A DNA stretch of 5,993 bases from an uncultured Ignavibacteria bacterium. GTDB taxonomy: Bacteria; Bacteroidota; Ignavibacteria; Kapaibacteriales; UBA2268. A program made the translations under genes and the position numbers. Positions 1 to 5,889 of the stretch are shown here, one piece after another. The stretch is from the NCBI GenBank assembly GCA_903911805.1, contig CAIWET010000107.1, forward strand, positions 1 through 5,993. The letters run 5' to 3'. Each line of letters opens with the position of its first letter. Positions within the stretch are counted from its first letter, which is position 1. The notes below the pieces were generated by a model. It did not search any database. It was not told where the DNA came from and worked only from the letters and a program-made list of their open reading frames with translations.

Positions 1-17
1 TAAAGCTAAAGCGATTT

Positions 18-1019
18 CTAATTAACTGTACAAATCACAGTAACATAAAAATTACCAACATCAGTCATTATATTAATATATGCTTTTTGAGTCCCTGCTT
101 TAGTTGGATATATTGAAATTGGCAGAATAAAATCTTTGTTATTCTCTATTAAATAATTAAATGAATTAGGTAATAATCCTATATTTGTTATATTATCATA
201 AGTAATATTTAGAACTTTAATATTTGAACCAGTCAAATTAGTCAAGATTGAAAAATCCGCTGATTTAGAGTCTCCTACTTTTAAAATACCCATATCAATT
301 GTAAAGTAATTTTGTTTTATGTTGAAATTATTTCTTAATTCATAAGTTTCACTTAATTTATTATAATAGAATTTTTCTAATTTCACTAATCCGACATCAG
401 GAACATAATAAGCATTATATGAATCAAGAAATAGATTTGAATAATTATTAGTTAGCCTTTTTGTTGTTACTTTGTATTTTATTGCATTAATATTACCATT
501 GGTTAAAATAACGTTTTCTTGAGAAATTTCATAAGATTTATAGAGTGTATCCGAAAAATTATGTGCTATTTGCAAACTATCGAACCAAAATCCAAATATG
601 TCAAATGATGAGCTATTGTAAGGTGTTGTCAAGTCGGGATATGCCGCTTCTAAATATGATGCATTATCACATAGATGACATTTATACCATAATCCTTTAT
701 CTGTGTTAGTCATATATACAAAATCCATAAATATTGGGTGCCATACCTTGAACCACTTTTCATTATTATCCAAATATTCACCCTCAACAAACATTGAATC
801 CCTTGTAATAAGATTGGATCCACCATCGAAGTTATAATATTTATGTAAATAATACCAGGTTTTTCCAGCTGCCAAAGGTTGAATTACAGAACTTTGCTGG
901 TTCTCCAAAACTTTAGTGTATTTTACGACATTTGATATCTTATTTGGATCAGATTGTGTTATATCCTCACAAGAAATTAAAACAATTGCGATTAGAAATA
1001 CTATTATTAGATTTTTCAT
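18..1019 (-). CDS. Putative lipoprotein with C-terminal Ig-like (ASH/DUF1573-type) domain
   Basis: The 333-residue product starts with a short basic-hydrophobic signal sequence ending in the lipobox LISC (Cys17), so it should be lipidated and envelope-anchored. Residues 48-120 (PLAAGKTWYY onward, repeated Trp/Tyr, CxxC at Cys114/Cys117) resemble the 'PL..G..W.Y' beta-rich domain of many FCB-group exported proteins of unknown role. Residues about 238-333 (DMGILKVGDSKSADFSI, then IYPTKAG and alternating beta strands to the end) read like an ASH/DUF1573-type Ig-like domain, usually a protein-interaction module. It is the third gene of the sigma/anti-sigma operon, starting 12 bases after the anti-sigma stop, with GGAG (complement of 1026-1029) as ribosome site. 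The start is fixed by that site and by the signal peptide. No enzyme motif is seen. Acting as an accessory or signal input for the barrel-bearing anti-sigma factor is inference from position only. Confidence 0.8.
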   Translation of the reverse strand: MKNLIIVFLIAIVLISCEDITQSDPNKISNVVKYTKVLENQQSSVIQPLAAGKTWYYLHKYYNFDGGSNLITRDSMFVEGEYLDNNEKWFKVWHPIFMDFVYMTNTDKGLWYKCHLCDNASYLEAAYPDLTTPYNSSSFDIFGFWFDSLQIAHNFSDTLYKSYEISQENVILTNGNINAIKYKVTTKRLTNNYSNLFLDSYNAYYVPDVGLVKLEKFYYNKLSETYELRNNFNIKQNYFTIDMGILKVGDSKSADFSILTNLTGSNIKVLNITYDNITNIGLLPNSFNYLIENNKDFILPISIYPTKAGTQKAYINIMTDVGNFYVTVICTVN

Positions 1020-1031
1020 AACTCACTCCAT

Positions 1032-2159
1032 TTATAATGAATATTTTATTCCATAATTTATGGAAAATTTTCCTGCATTAAATTTGTTATTTTGATGTTG
1101 GTAATTCATAGTTGAATATTCAGCTTGAGCTGTAATCCCAAATTGAGGGAGTATTCTATATTCTAAACCCAAACTACTTCTCAAAATTATTCCGTAATTA
1201 TTGGCTGAAAACATTCCTTGAAGGAAGGGATTAATGTTAGAGAATTCACCAATATTATATCTTCCAAAAATACCATAGCTATATAAATTCGGATTTTGCT
1301 CGTAATCAATTGTCTGATTTAAAGAATTCAATCCTCTATATTTCACAAAAAAAGTTTCATGTCTAAAATCAGCTCCGATTTGGAAGTTGTCATTCAATTT
1401 ATATAAAATTGCTAAATCCATATTATTAATTTTTGACATATAACTTGGGAATAAAGTTTCTTTTGGTAATGTCCAATTTGCTGTACTTTTCATTTCAATA
1501 GCCAATCCCCAATCTTCTAAAATATTTGTGCTTTCTATGAATTCTGGTATGGACTCTTGCCTTATATTTGGCGAATTGAAATCACTTACAACTTGATTTA
1601 TTTTAATGTTTTTATCTTTTTTTACAAAATTAATTGTATTTAAATTCCTAATTATATTATTTTGATCGACTTTGTCAATATCTTTTTCTTTTTCAATAAA
1701 AACATATTTAATGATTGGTTTACTCTTTTGCTGAATGTTTATCGGTTTTTCAATAGGAATCGAAGATGCGCTTTTGATAATAACCGGAACCTTATCTTCT
1801 ATAACAATATTGCCTTTATTTCCAAAGAAATAATAAAATGGTGACAATAGTAAAAAGACAATAATGCCTCCAACCAGCATCATTTTAGAGTTTTGTATTA
1901 AATTTGAATTTTTATTTATATTCAACGGAGTATTATGTGAAGAAGCAGCAATTCCTAAACTAGTAAATAAGGAATTTGTCAAATTTACATCAGGAACAAA
2001 TGCATTAAGCGAAGATTTAGCAGCTTTTGGAATTAATTTATACATTCTTAATTCATCTCTTAATGATTGATTAATTGAGAGTTTGGAATAAAACTCACTT
2101 TCTGCATCAATCGGCAAATCTCCATTTATATATTCTATTATTAATTCAGTTGGATTCAT
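1032..2159 (-). CDS. Membrane-spanning anti-sigma factor with C-terminal outer-membrane-barrel-like domain
   Basis: The 375-residue protein should hold the upstream-encoded ECF sigma factor inactive. Residues 1-70 are a soluble helical segment opening with MNPTELIIEYINGDL, like the N-termini of anti-sigma factors ('..l..yidGeL'); no zinc-binding HxxxCxxC is present. A single hydrophobic helix lies at about 92-113. Residues 114-215 form a polar linker rich in Lys, Ile, Asn and Pro, long enough to reach across the periplasm. Residues about 216-375 alternate polar and hydrophobic residues in some eight amphipathic strands with many Tyr, Gly and Phe, ending in INYGIKYSL, as in small OmpA/OmpW-type barrels. 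There is no N-terminal signal peptide. The layout matches the 'dual membrane-spanning anti-sigma' (Dma) architecture described in Bacteroides thetaiotaomicron. The ATG overlaps the sigma stop codon (ATGA) and AGGTG (complement of 2164-2168) is its ribosome site. The anti-sigma role is inferred from position and N-terminus; barrel formation is predicted from pattern. Confidence 0.75.
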   Translation of the reverse strand: MNPTELIIEYINGDLPIDAESEFYSKLSINQSLRDELRMYKLIPKAAKSSLNAFVPDVNLTNSLFTSLGIAASSHNTPLNINKNSNLIQNSKMMLVGGIIVFLLLSPFYYFFGNKGNIVIEDKVPVIIKSASSIPIEKPINIQQKSKPIIKYVFIEKEKDIDKVDQNNIIRNLNTINFVKKDKNIKINQVVSDFNSPNIRQESIPEFIESTNILEDWGLAIEMKSTANWTLPKETLFPSYMSKINNMDLAILYKLNDNFQIGADFRHETFFVKYRGLNSLNQTIDYEQNPNLYSYGIFGRYNIGEFSNINPFLQGMFSANNYGIILRSSLGLEYRILPQFGITAQAEYSTMNYQHQNNKFNAGKFSINYGIKYSL

Positions 2160-2731
2160 AAATCACCTAAAAATTTCTTTTCATGTTTAAAAACATATTC
2201 TTTTACTAGTTTTGTAGCCCTATAAATTCGTTTCCTAATGCAATCAACTGATTCTTCGCAAATTTTTGCAATTTCTTCATTTTTCATATCTTGAAAATAT
2301 TTAAAAATAAAGGGTTCTCTGTGCTTTTCGTCTAGCTGATAGACCGCTTTCAAAATTAATTCCTGCTTAAAATCATCTTCTTCAGAATTAATAGAGATTG
2401 ATTTTGAATATTGTGAATATTCTTCATACTTTTTCTTTTCTCGTTCCTTAGATTTTATGTCATTCAAAAAAGTATTCTTTGCAGAAATAATCAAAAATGT
2501 AAGAATGTTATTAATTTCTTTACCGTTTTTTGCATATTCATAAAATGCAATCCACACTCTTTGGAAAAGATTTTTTCCTAAATCAGAATCACGAGTTAAA
2601 TAATAGCAATAATGATTTAATTTGGTTGCAGACCTTTGATAAATTTCAGTAAAAGCCAAATCGCAGGTTGATTTTTCTTCCTGCATAAGGATTAATAATT
2701 CAAAATCATTATATAAACTAAAATCTATCAT
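2156..2731 (-). CDS. ECF (group 4) RNA polymerase sigma factor
   Basis: The 191-residue protein has the two-domain ECF sigma plan. Sigma-2 spans about residues 25-95 (AFTEIYQR, then DLGKNLFQRVWIAFYEYAK, in the place of the usual 'aeDl.Q.vF...'). A charged Lys/Glu linker follows at 96-120. Sigma-4 spans about 125-178 (YQLDEKHREPFIFKYFQDMK, then an HTH with EEIAKICEES and RKRIYRATK) and would read the -35 element. Length is normal for the class. The ATG at 2731 is preferred; a TTG three codons upstream (2740) is in frame but has no ribosome site. No Shine-Dalgarno sequence is seen before the ATG either, which is common in Bacteroidota. It is the first gene of a three-gene operon, and its stop overlaps the anti-sigma start by four bases, which implies coupled synthesis. 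A promoter-like element at 2761-2792 shares its sequence with the divergent promoter, so autoregulation is plausible. The regulon is unknown. Confidence 0.9.
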   Translation of the reverse strand: MIDFSLYNDFELLILMQEEKSTCDLAFTEIYQRSATKLNHYCYYLTRDSDLGKNLFQRVWIAFYEYAKNGKEINNILTFLIISAKNTFLNDIKSKEREKKKYEEYSQYSKSISINSEEDDFKQELILKAVYQLDEKHREPFIFKYFQDMKNEEIAKICEESVDCIRKRIYRATKLVKEYVFKHEKKFLGDL

Positions 2732-2760
2732 AATATTCAAAAATAAAACAAATTACAAAC

Positions 2761-2792
2761 ATATAGACAACAGAATTACAAAAAATGGGACA
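2761..2792 (-). promoter_or_regulatory. Putative ECF-type promoter of the sigma/anti-sigma operon
   Basis: Read on the minus strand, TGTCCCATT (2792-2784) is followed by TTGTCTATAT (2770-2761), with 18 bases between TGTCCC and GTC. The second block ends 29 bases before the sigma-factor ATG. The GTCTA core resembles ECF -10 elements, and the upstream block matches TGTAACATT of the divergent promoter at seven of nine positions. The overlapping TATGTTTG (2764-2757) also fits the Bacteroidota housekeeping -7 motif TAnnTTTG, with TTTG upstream at a short 15-base spacing, so a housekeeping promoter is the alternative reading. Confidence 0.45.
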
Positions 2793-2831
2793 ATTTATTT
2801 TTCTTTTTGTTCATTTTAATTACAATGGATA

Positions 2832-2862
2832 TGTAACATTCTTTGCTCAATTTTGTCTATAT
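2832..2862 (+). promoter_or_regulatory. Putative ECF-type promoter of the secreted deiminase gene
   Basis: TGTAACATT (2832-2840) is followed by TGTCTATAT (2854-2862), with 17 bases between TGTAAC and GTC. An AAC-containing -35 and a GTC-containing -10 at 16-17 base spacing is the general form of ECF promoters. The block ends 32 bases before the ATG at 2895. The sequence TTGTCTATAT is repeated in inverted orientation before the divergent sigma operon. A housekeeping promoter using TTTG (2842-2845) and TATATATTG (2858-2866) is less well formed but not excluded. Confidence 0.45.
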
Positions 2863-2894
2863 ATTGTAAAGTGTTTATATAAAATGGAAAATAT

Positions 2895-4955
2895 ATGTTA
2901 AAATTTAAAGTACTATTTGTAAGTTTATTTGTTTTTGCAAGCTCAATTTTTGTTTTTGCAAATGAATCAAACACGCAAATAACCGCAGCAGCAAAAGCTA
3001 AGGCAAGATTCTCAACTTTCAAAAAAGATGATTTCATCAAACTCAACAAAAGAAATAAAAGAGCTCAAAATGAGCAAAAGACTAAAGTAGAAAAAGCTAA
3101 TATTTTTCTAAAAAATTCGAATATCGAAACAAAAAAAGCTGAAATAAATAAAAATGAAAACCAAACTTTAGCAAGTACCAATGTTTGGGTTCCTGGTGAA
3201 TTTGACGAATCACAGGCTGTATTGATTTCCTGGCCTTCTTATGCTTACGATGCTGACGGATATCCTTTAGAGCCATTTATGAATGGTTACGGCTGGCCTT
3301 ATGATGGAAGAGATACCTTATTGAAAATCGAAGGATACGATACAGATTTATACGATGATAGTCCTTATCCAATTCTTTATAAAGAATTAGTAAATGCAAT
3401 TCAAAATGAAGTAAAAGTTTGGATTAGATTAACTAATATCGAAGATTCAGTTTATATCAAATCTTATATGGATTTTATGGGCTACCCATTAACAAATTAT
3501 TTATTTTTCAATCAACCAGAAGGCGAAAATTCTTTTTGGATGAGAGATTGCGGTCCTTATGGATATTATTATGGTGATCAGGATTCATTAGGATTAATAG
3601 GTGCTTTATATTATCCAGGAAGACCAATTGACAACGATATTTCTAAATTTTTAGCAACCAAATTTGGCTATCAATATACTCAATCAAATGTTGAGACCGA
3701 AGGTGGCAATTTTATGACTGACGGTTGGGGAAGAGCTTTTTGGAGTACGGTAATTGCCGAAAATAATGCTGATACTTACGGCAGAGCTTATGATTATAAA
3801 GCTCCAATGTCATTAGCATCTGTAAACGCTGCAATGAAATCTGTTTTCAATCTTACCAATTATTCTGTTTTAAACAAATTAGTTTGCGATGGCGGAACAG
3901 GTCATATCGATTTATACTTGAAATTAGTTGATGACGAAACAATTATTGCTACAAAATATCCTGATTATATGAATTCCGGACTTTTCCCAGATTATAAAAC
4001 AGCGAATACAAATATCACTACAATTAAAGGATTAAGCTCACATTATGGCAGACCTTATAATGTTCAAAATTTGGAATTACCCACTAGAGACAATGGCGGA
4101 CAATATGAAAATTGTGATTCATTATTTTATGATGCTAGAACTTACATAAATGGTCTCTCAATCAACAAAACTTTTATTATGCCTATTTATTCCAATGATA
4201 CATTAGGCAATCTATTGCAAGATAATTTAGCAATTGAGAGTATGAAGCAAATTTTGCCAGGATACACAATCTATCCAATAGATGCAAGAGCATTATCTAC
4301 TGGTGGTGGTGAAATTCATTGTATTACAATGCAAATTCCTGCAGAAAATCCATTAAGAATTGCACACCAAAGAATCTCTGGTTTAACAGATTTAAAATCA
4401 GAATGGAATCTAACAGCTACCGCAAAAAATCGTTCGGGAATCAAATCTTCTAAATTATATTGGAAGAAACAAAATGAAACTACATGGAAAACTGTAGATA
4501 TGCCTTCAATCGGTAGCGACCAATTCAGCGGAGTTATTCCTGGTGCTAATTTAACATTAAAAGATTCTATAAATTATTATATTGAAGTTCAAACAAATAA
4601 TGGCAAAACTCAAAGCAGACCAATTTCAGCTCCTAAAGGGTTTTATACATATTATTTTACTGGAATTTCCGGAATTGAAGATGATTTTGCAGAGATTTCT
4701 AATTCAATCAAAATTGAACCAAATCCTGCAAATGAAATTACAAACTTCAAATTCAATTTGGCAAGCTCAGGCAAGTATAAAATAACAATTACAAATTCAC
4801 TTGGTGAAAGATTATTTGAAATTCCTGAAAATGATTATTCAATTGGTGCAAATACGATTCAGATCAATACAAATAAATATACTTCCGGAATGTATTATAT
4901 AAGTTTATCCAATCAAATGATTTCTAAAACCATTCCAATGATGGTTATTAAATAA
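2895..4955 (+). CDS. Secreted Porphyromonas-type peptidylarginine deiminase/agmatine deiminase-family protein with T9SS sorting domain
   Basis: The 686-residue exported enzyme is predicted to hydrolyse guanidino groups, either peptidyl-Arg to citrulline plus ammonia or an agmatine-like small substrate. In order: signal peptide 1-22 (cleavage after FVFA); Lys/Asn/Glu-rich pro-region 23-95; deiminase domain about 96-490 (PAD_porph superfamily, a guanidine-modifying enzyme fold); Ig-like domain about 493-590; T9SS type-A C-terminal sorting domain 605-686 (IKIEPNP, then NSLGERLFE, and GMYYISL near the end). Putative catalytic residues, matched to PPAD by motif, are Asp218 (WMRDCGP), His337 and Asp339 (GHIDL), Asn419 (YINGLSIN) and Cys476 (GGGEIHCIT). 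Arg243 (YPGRPIDND) sits where PPAD has Arg152/Arg154 for the substrate C-terminus, but only one Arg is seen there. The domain order is that of P. gingivalis PPAD. The gene is monocistronic, between a divergent promoter region and a terminator. Whether it acts on peptides or small amines is not decided. Confidence 0.9.
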   Translation: MLKFKVLFVSLFVFASSIFVFANESNTQITAAAKAKARFSTFKKDDFIKLNKRNKRAQNEQKTKVEKANIFLKNSNIETKKAEINKNENQTLASTNVWVPGEFDESQAVLISWPSYAYDADGYPLEPFMNGYGWPYDGRDTLLKIEGYDTDLYDDSPYPILYKELVNAIQNEVKVWIRLTNIEDSVYIKSYMDFMGYPLTNYLFFNQPEGENSFWMRDCGPYGYYYGDQDSLGLIGALYYPGRPIDNDISKFLATKFGYQYTQSNVETEGGNFMTDGWGRAFWSTVIAENNADTYGRAYDYKAPMSLASVNAAMKSVFNLTNYSVLNKLVCDGGTGHIDLYLKLVDDETIIATKYPDYMNSGLFPDYKTANTNITTIKGLSSHYGRPYNVQNLELPTRDNGGQYENCDSLFYDARTYINGLSINKTFIMPIYSNDTLGNLLQDNLAIESMKQILPGYTIYPIDARALSTGGGEIHCITMQIPAENPLRIAHQRISGLTDLKSEWNLTATAKNRSGIKSSKLYWKKQNETTWKTVDMPSIGSDQFSGVIPGANLTLKDSINYYIEVQTNNGKTQSRPISAPKGFYTYYFTGISGIEDDFAEISNSIKIEPNPANEITNFKFNLASSGKYKITITNSLGERLFEIPENDYSIGANTIQINTNKYTSGMYYISLSNQMISKTIPMMVIK

Positions 4956-4980
4956 TATTTGTTTGATTTTTTTTATAAAG

Positions 4981-5009
4981 AGACAGGTCTATGGCCTGTC
5001 TTTTTTTTT
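4981..5009 (+). terminator. Rho-independent terminator of the deiminase gene
   Basis: AGACAGG (4981-4987) pairs perfectly with CCTGTCT (4995-5001). The stem can extend by a T-G and a C-G pair to leave a three-base TAT loop, and a run of nine T (5001-5009) follows. It starts 25 bases after the deiminase stop. No T run lies on the minus-strand side, so it should work only for plus-strand transcription. Confidence 0.9.
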
Positions 5010-5030
5010 GATGTGTGTTTCGAAAAATTT

Positions 5031-5055
5031 ATAATCGGAAAGCCTAATAATCGGA
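5031..5055. repeat. Short direct repeat ATAATCGGA, two copies
   Basis: ATAATCGGA occurs at 5031-5039 and again at 5047-5055, a 16-base period, in the gap between the deiminase terminator and the 3' end of the nucleotidyltransferase gene. Each copy holds CG, which is rare in this A+T-rich spacer. No function is evident. Confidence 0.5.
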
Positions 5056-5062
5056 CAAAAAA

Positions 5063-5362
5063 CTAATTGATACTCAATCCACTTTTAGAAATACTTTCGT
5101 AAAAGCCACTTTTGTCATAATTTTTATTAACAATTATAGGTTCAATTCTAGTATCTAAGCAATCAACCAATTCAAACAATTTAGATGATAATTCAAAGTG
5201 ATTATTTGAAATATGGTCAACAATAAATGCAACATCAATATCGCTATTTTGGTTAAAATTACCATTAACAAAAGAGCCAAAAATAATAACTTTTTCGAAA
5301 GCGAAATACTCTTTAGCTTGCAATGCGAGTATTTTTATTTTTTCAATAATATTTTCATCCAT
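5063..5362 (-). CDS. Minimal nucleotidyltransferase (MntA-like) partner of the HEPN protein
   Basis: The 99-residue protein has the whole minimal nucleotidyltransferase (MNT) core of the DNA polymerase beta superfamily. Gly29-Ser30 followed by ten residues and then Asp41-x-Asp43 (SDIDVAFIV) makes the GSx10DxD metal- and nucleotide-binding motif, and Glu74 in RIEPIIV is the likely third carboxylate. In characterised HEPN-MNT pairs the MNT protein is the antitoxin and AMPylates its HEPN partner on tyrosine; transfer of that role here is inference. Length is typical. The gene overlaps the HEPN gene end by 28 bases, and a strong AAGGAG site eight bases before its ATG lies inside that gene. It has no visible terminator of its own on the minus strand. 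Confidence 0.88.
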   Translation of the reverse strand: MDENIIEKIKILALQAKEYFAFEKVIIFGSFVNGNFNQNSDIDVAFIVDHISNNHFELSSKLFELVDCLDTRIEPIIVNKNYDKSGFYESISKSGLSIN

Positions 5363-5733
5363 AAAATAAACTCCTTGGTTTCAATAAATAGTTTTTCGCA
5401 ATATTCTTTTGTTAATGTTTTAGAAATCTCTTTTTTGTTGGATGGATACCTAGCTTCAATATTGAGTGGCATTAAATTATATATTAATTTTTTCTGGCTT
5501 TCAGTTAACAACTCATTCAAATTTGAGTTTTTTGATAATGTCAACAAATTATGTGTGTATTGTGGTTCAGATTTAATATTAAACCAATGATAAGCCTTGA
5601 TTGCTTTTTCAATTGTAAGATGGCACAAAAAACCAAAATGCAAATACCTATTTGCAATTAAGACAATTTCAGCAGTAATTAAATCTTCTTCAGCTAAATC
5701 AAACCAGTATTCTATTTTTTCTAAATAATCCAT
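5335..5733 (-). CDS. HEPN-domain protein of a HEPN/MNT pair
   Basis: The 132-residue all-helical protein fits the HEPN family (PF05168 type). Family-like motifs are the N-terminal YWFDLAEEDLITAE, the central CHLTIEKAIKAY (37-48), THNLLTL (60-66) and EARYPS (93-98). Such proteins pair with MNT enzymes in toxin-antitoxin-like operons, where active HEPN members are ribonucleases with an Rx4-6H motif. No Arg here is followed by His at that spacing, so nuclease activity is doubtful or uses other residues. The ATG at 5733 is preferred over an in-frame TTG at 5775: the family's conserved N-terminus begins there, and a promoter-like -7 element at 5772-5779 would put the TTG upstream of transcription. 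No clear Shine-Dalgarno sequence precedes it. It is first in the operon; the nucleotidyltransferase start lies inside its last codons. Confidence 0.85.
   Translation of the reverse strand: MDYLEKIEYWFDLAEEDLITAEIVLIANRYLHFGFLCHLTIEKAIKAYHWFNIKSEPQYTHNLLTLSKNSNLNELLTESQKKLIYNLMPLNIEARYPSNKKEISKTLTKEYCEKLFIETKEFILWMKILLKK
5371..5376 (-). promoter_or_regulatory. Ribosome binding site for the nucleotidyltransferase, inside the HEPN gene
   Basis: The minus strand reads AAGGAG, eight bases before the ATG at 5362. It lies within the HEPN coding sequence, so the MNT protein can be initiated independently while still being translated from the same message. This is useful if the antitoxin must be made in excess. 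Confidence 0.75.
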
Positions 5734-5771
5734 AATTTCTAAGACGCAAAATAATAAACTAAATTGAAATT

Positions 5772-5801
5772 CCAAGTTATCATTAATCTTAAAATCGCAA
5801 A
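5772..5801 (-). promoter_or_regulatory. Putative Bacteroidota housekeeping promoter of the HEPN/MNT operon
   Basis: On the minus strand TTTG (5801-5798) is followed after 18 bases by TAACTTGG (5779-5772), one mismatch from the Bacteroidota -7 motif TAnnTTTG. The spacing is slightly below the usual 19-21. It would start transcription about 30 bases before the ATG at 5733. It is recognised by eye in A+T-rich sequence, so chance is a real possibility. Confidence 0.35.
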
Positions 5802-5848
5802 TTTACAAAAGTTTATTCTTTAACAAAAAATAAAGAATTTTCTGTTTA

Positions 5849-5862
5849 GTCTATATCTTGTA
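5849..5862 (+). promoter_or_regulatory. Third GTCTATAT promoter-like element
   Basis: GTCTATATCTTGTA matches the deiminase promoter's GTCTATATATTGTA at 13 of 14 positions. GTCTATAT ends 33 bases before the GTG start at 5890, almost the same distance as at the other two sites. No TGTAAC-like block is seen 16-18 bases upstream; the nearest AAC (5822-5824) is 24 bases away. The -10-like part is therefore shared but the -35-like part is not. Confidence 0.35.
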
Positions 5863-5873
5863 TTTTAATTTTT

Positions 5874-5880
5874 AAAGGAG
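5874..5880 (+). promoter_or_regulatory. Ribosome binding site fixing the GTG start at 5890
   Basis: AAAGGAG lies nine bases before GTG at 5890. It supports this GTG as the start over the ATG eight codons later, which would cut into the signal peptide. Confidence 0.75.
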
Positions 5881-5889
5881 TTTTTTAAA

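Noticed and set aside
1662..2070. Two plus-strand open frames opposite the anti-sigma gene, and a 67-residue frame at 4582-4785 inside the deiminase gene
   Set aside because: They are low-complexity shadows of well-supported genes without ribosome sites.
2732..2740. TTG start three codons upstream for the sigma factor
   Set aside because: It is in frame but has no ribosome site and adds only three residues; ATG at 2731 is the simpler start.
2884..2901. Tiny upstream frame (MENIC) overlapping the deiminase start
   Set aside because: It is five codons with no ribosome site and is easily produced by chance in A+T-rich sequence; there is no sign of a leader-peptide mechanism.
2816..3049. Minus-strand 77-residue open frame opposite the deiminase start
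   Set aside because: It is antisense to the signal peptide coding region, has no ribosome site or family resemblance, and runs across the divergent promoters.
5213..5590. Plus-strand 125-residue open frame across the HEPN/MNT genes
   Set aside because: It is antisense to two genes with clear family motifs, and its translation is Phe/Asn/Leu-rich as expected from the complement of A+T-rich coding sequence.
5734..5775. Longer HEPN protein from TTG at 5775
   Set aside because: The extra 14 residues (hydrophobic, Cys/Phe-rich) are not part of the family's usual start, and a promoter-like element overlaps that codon.
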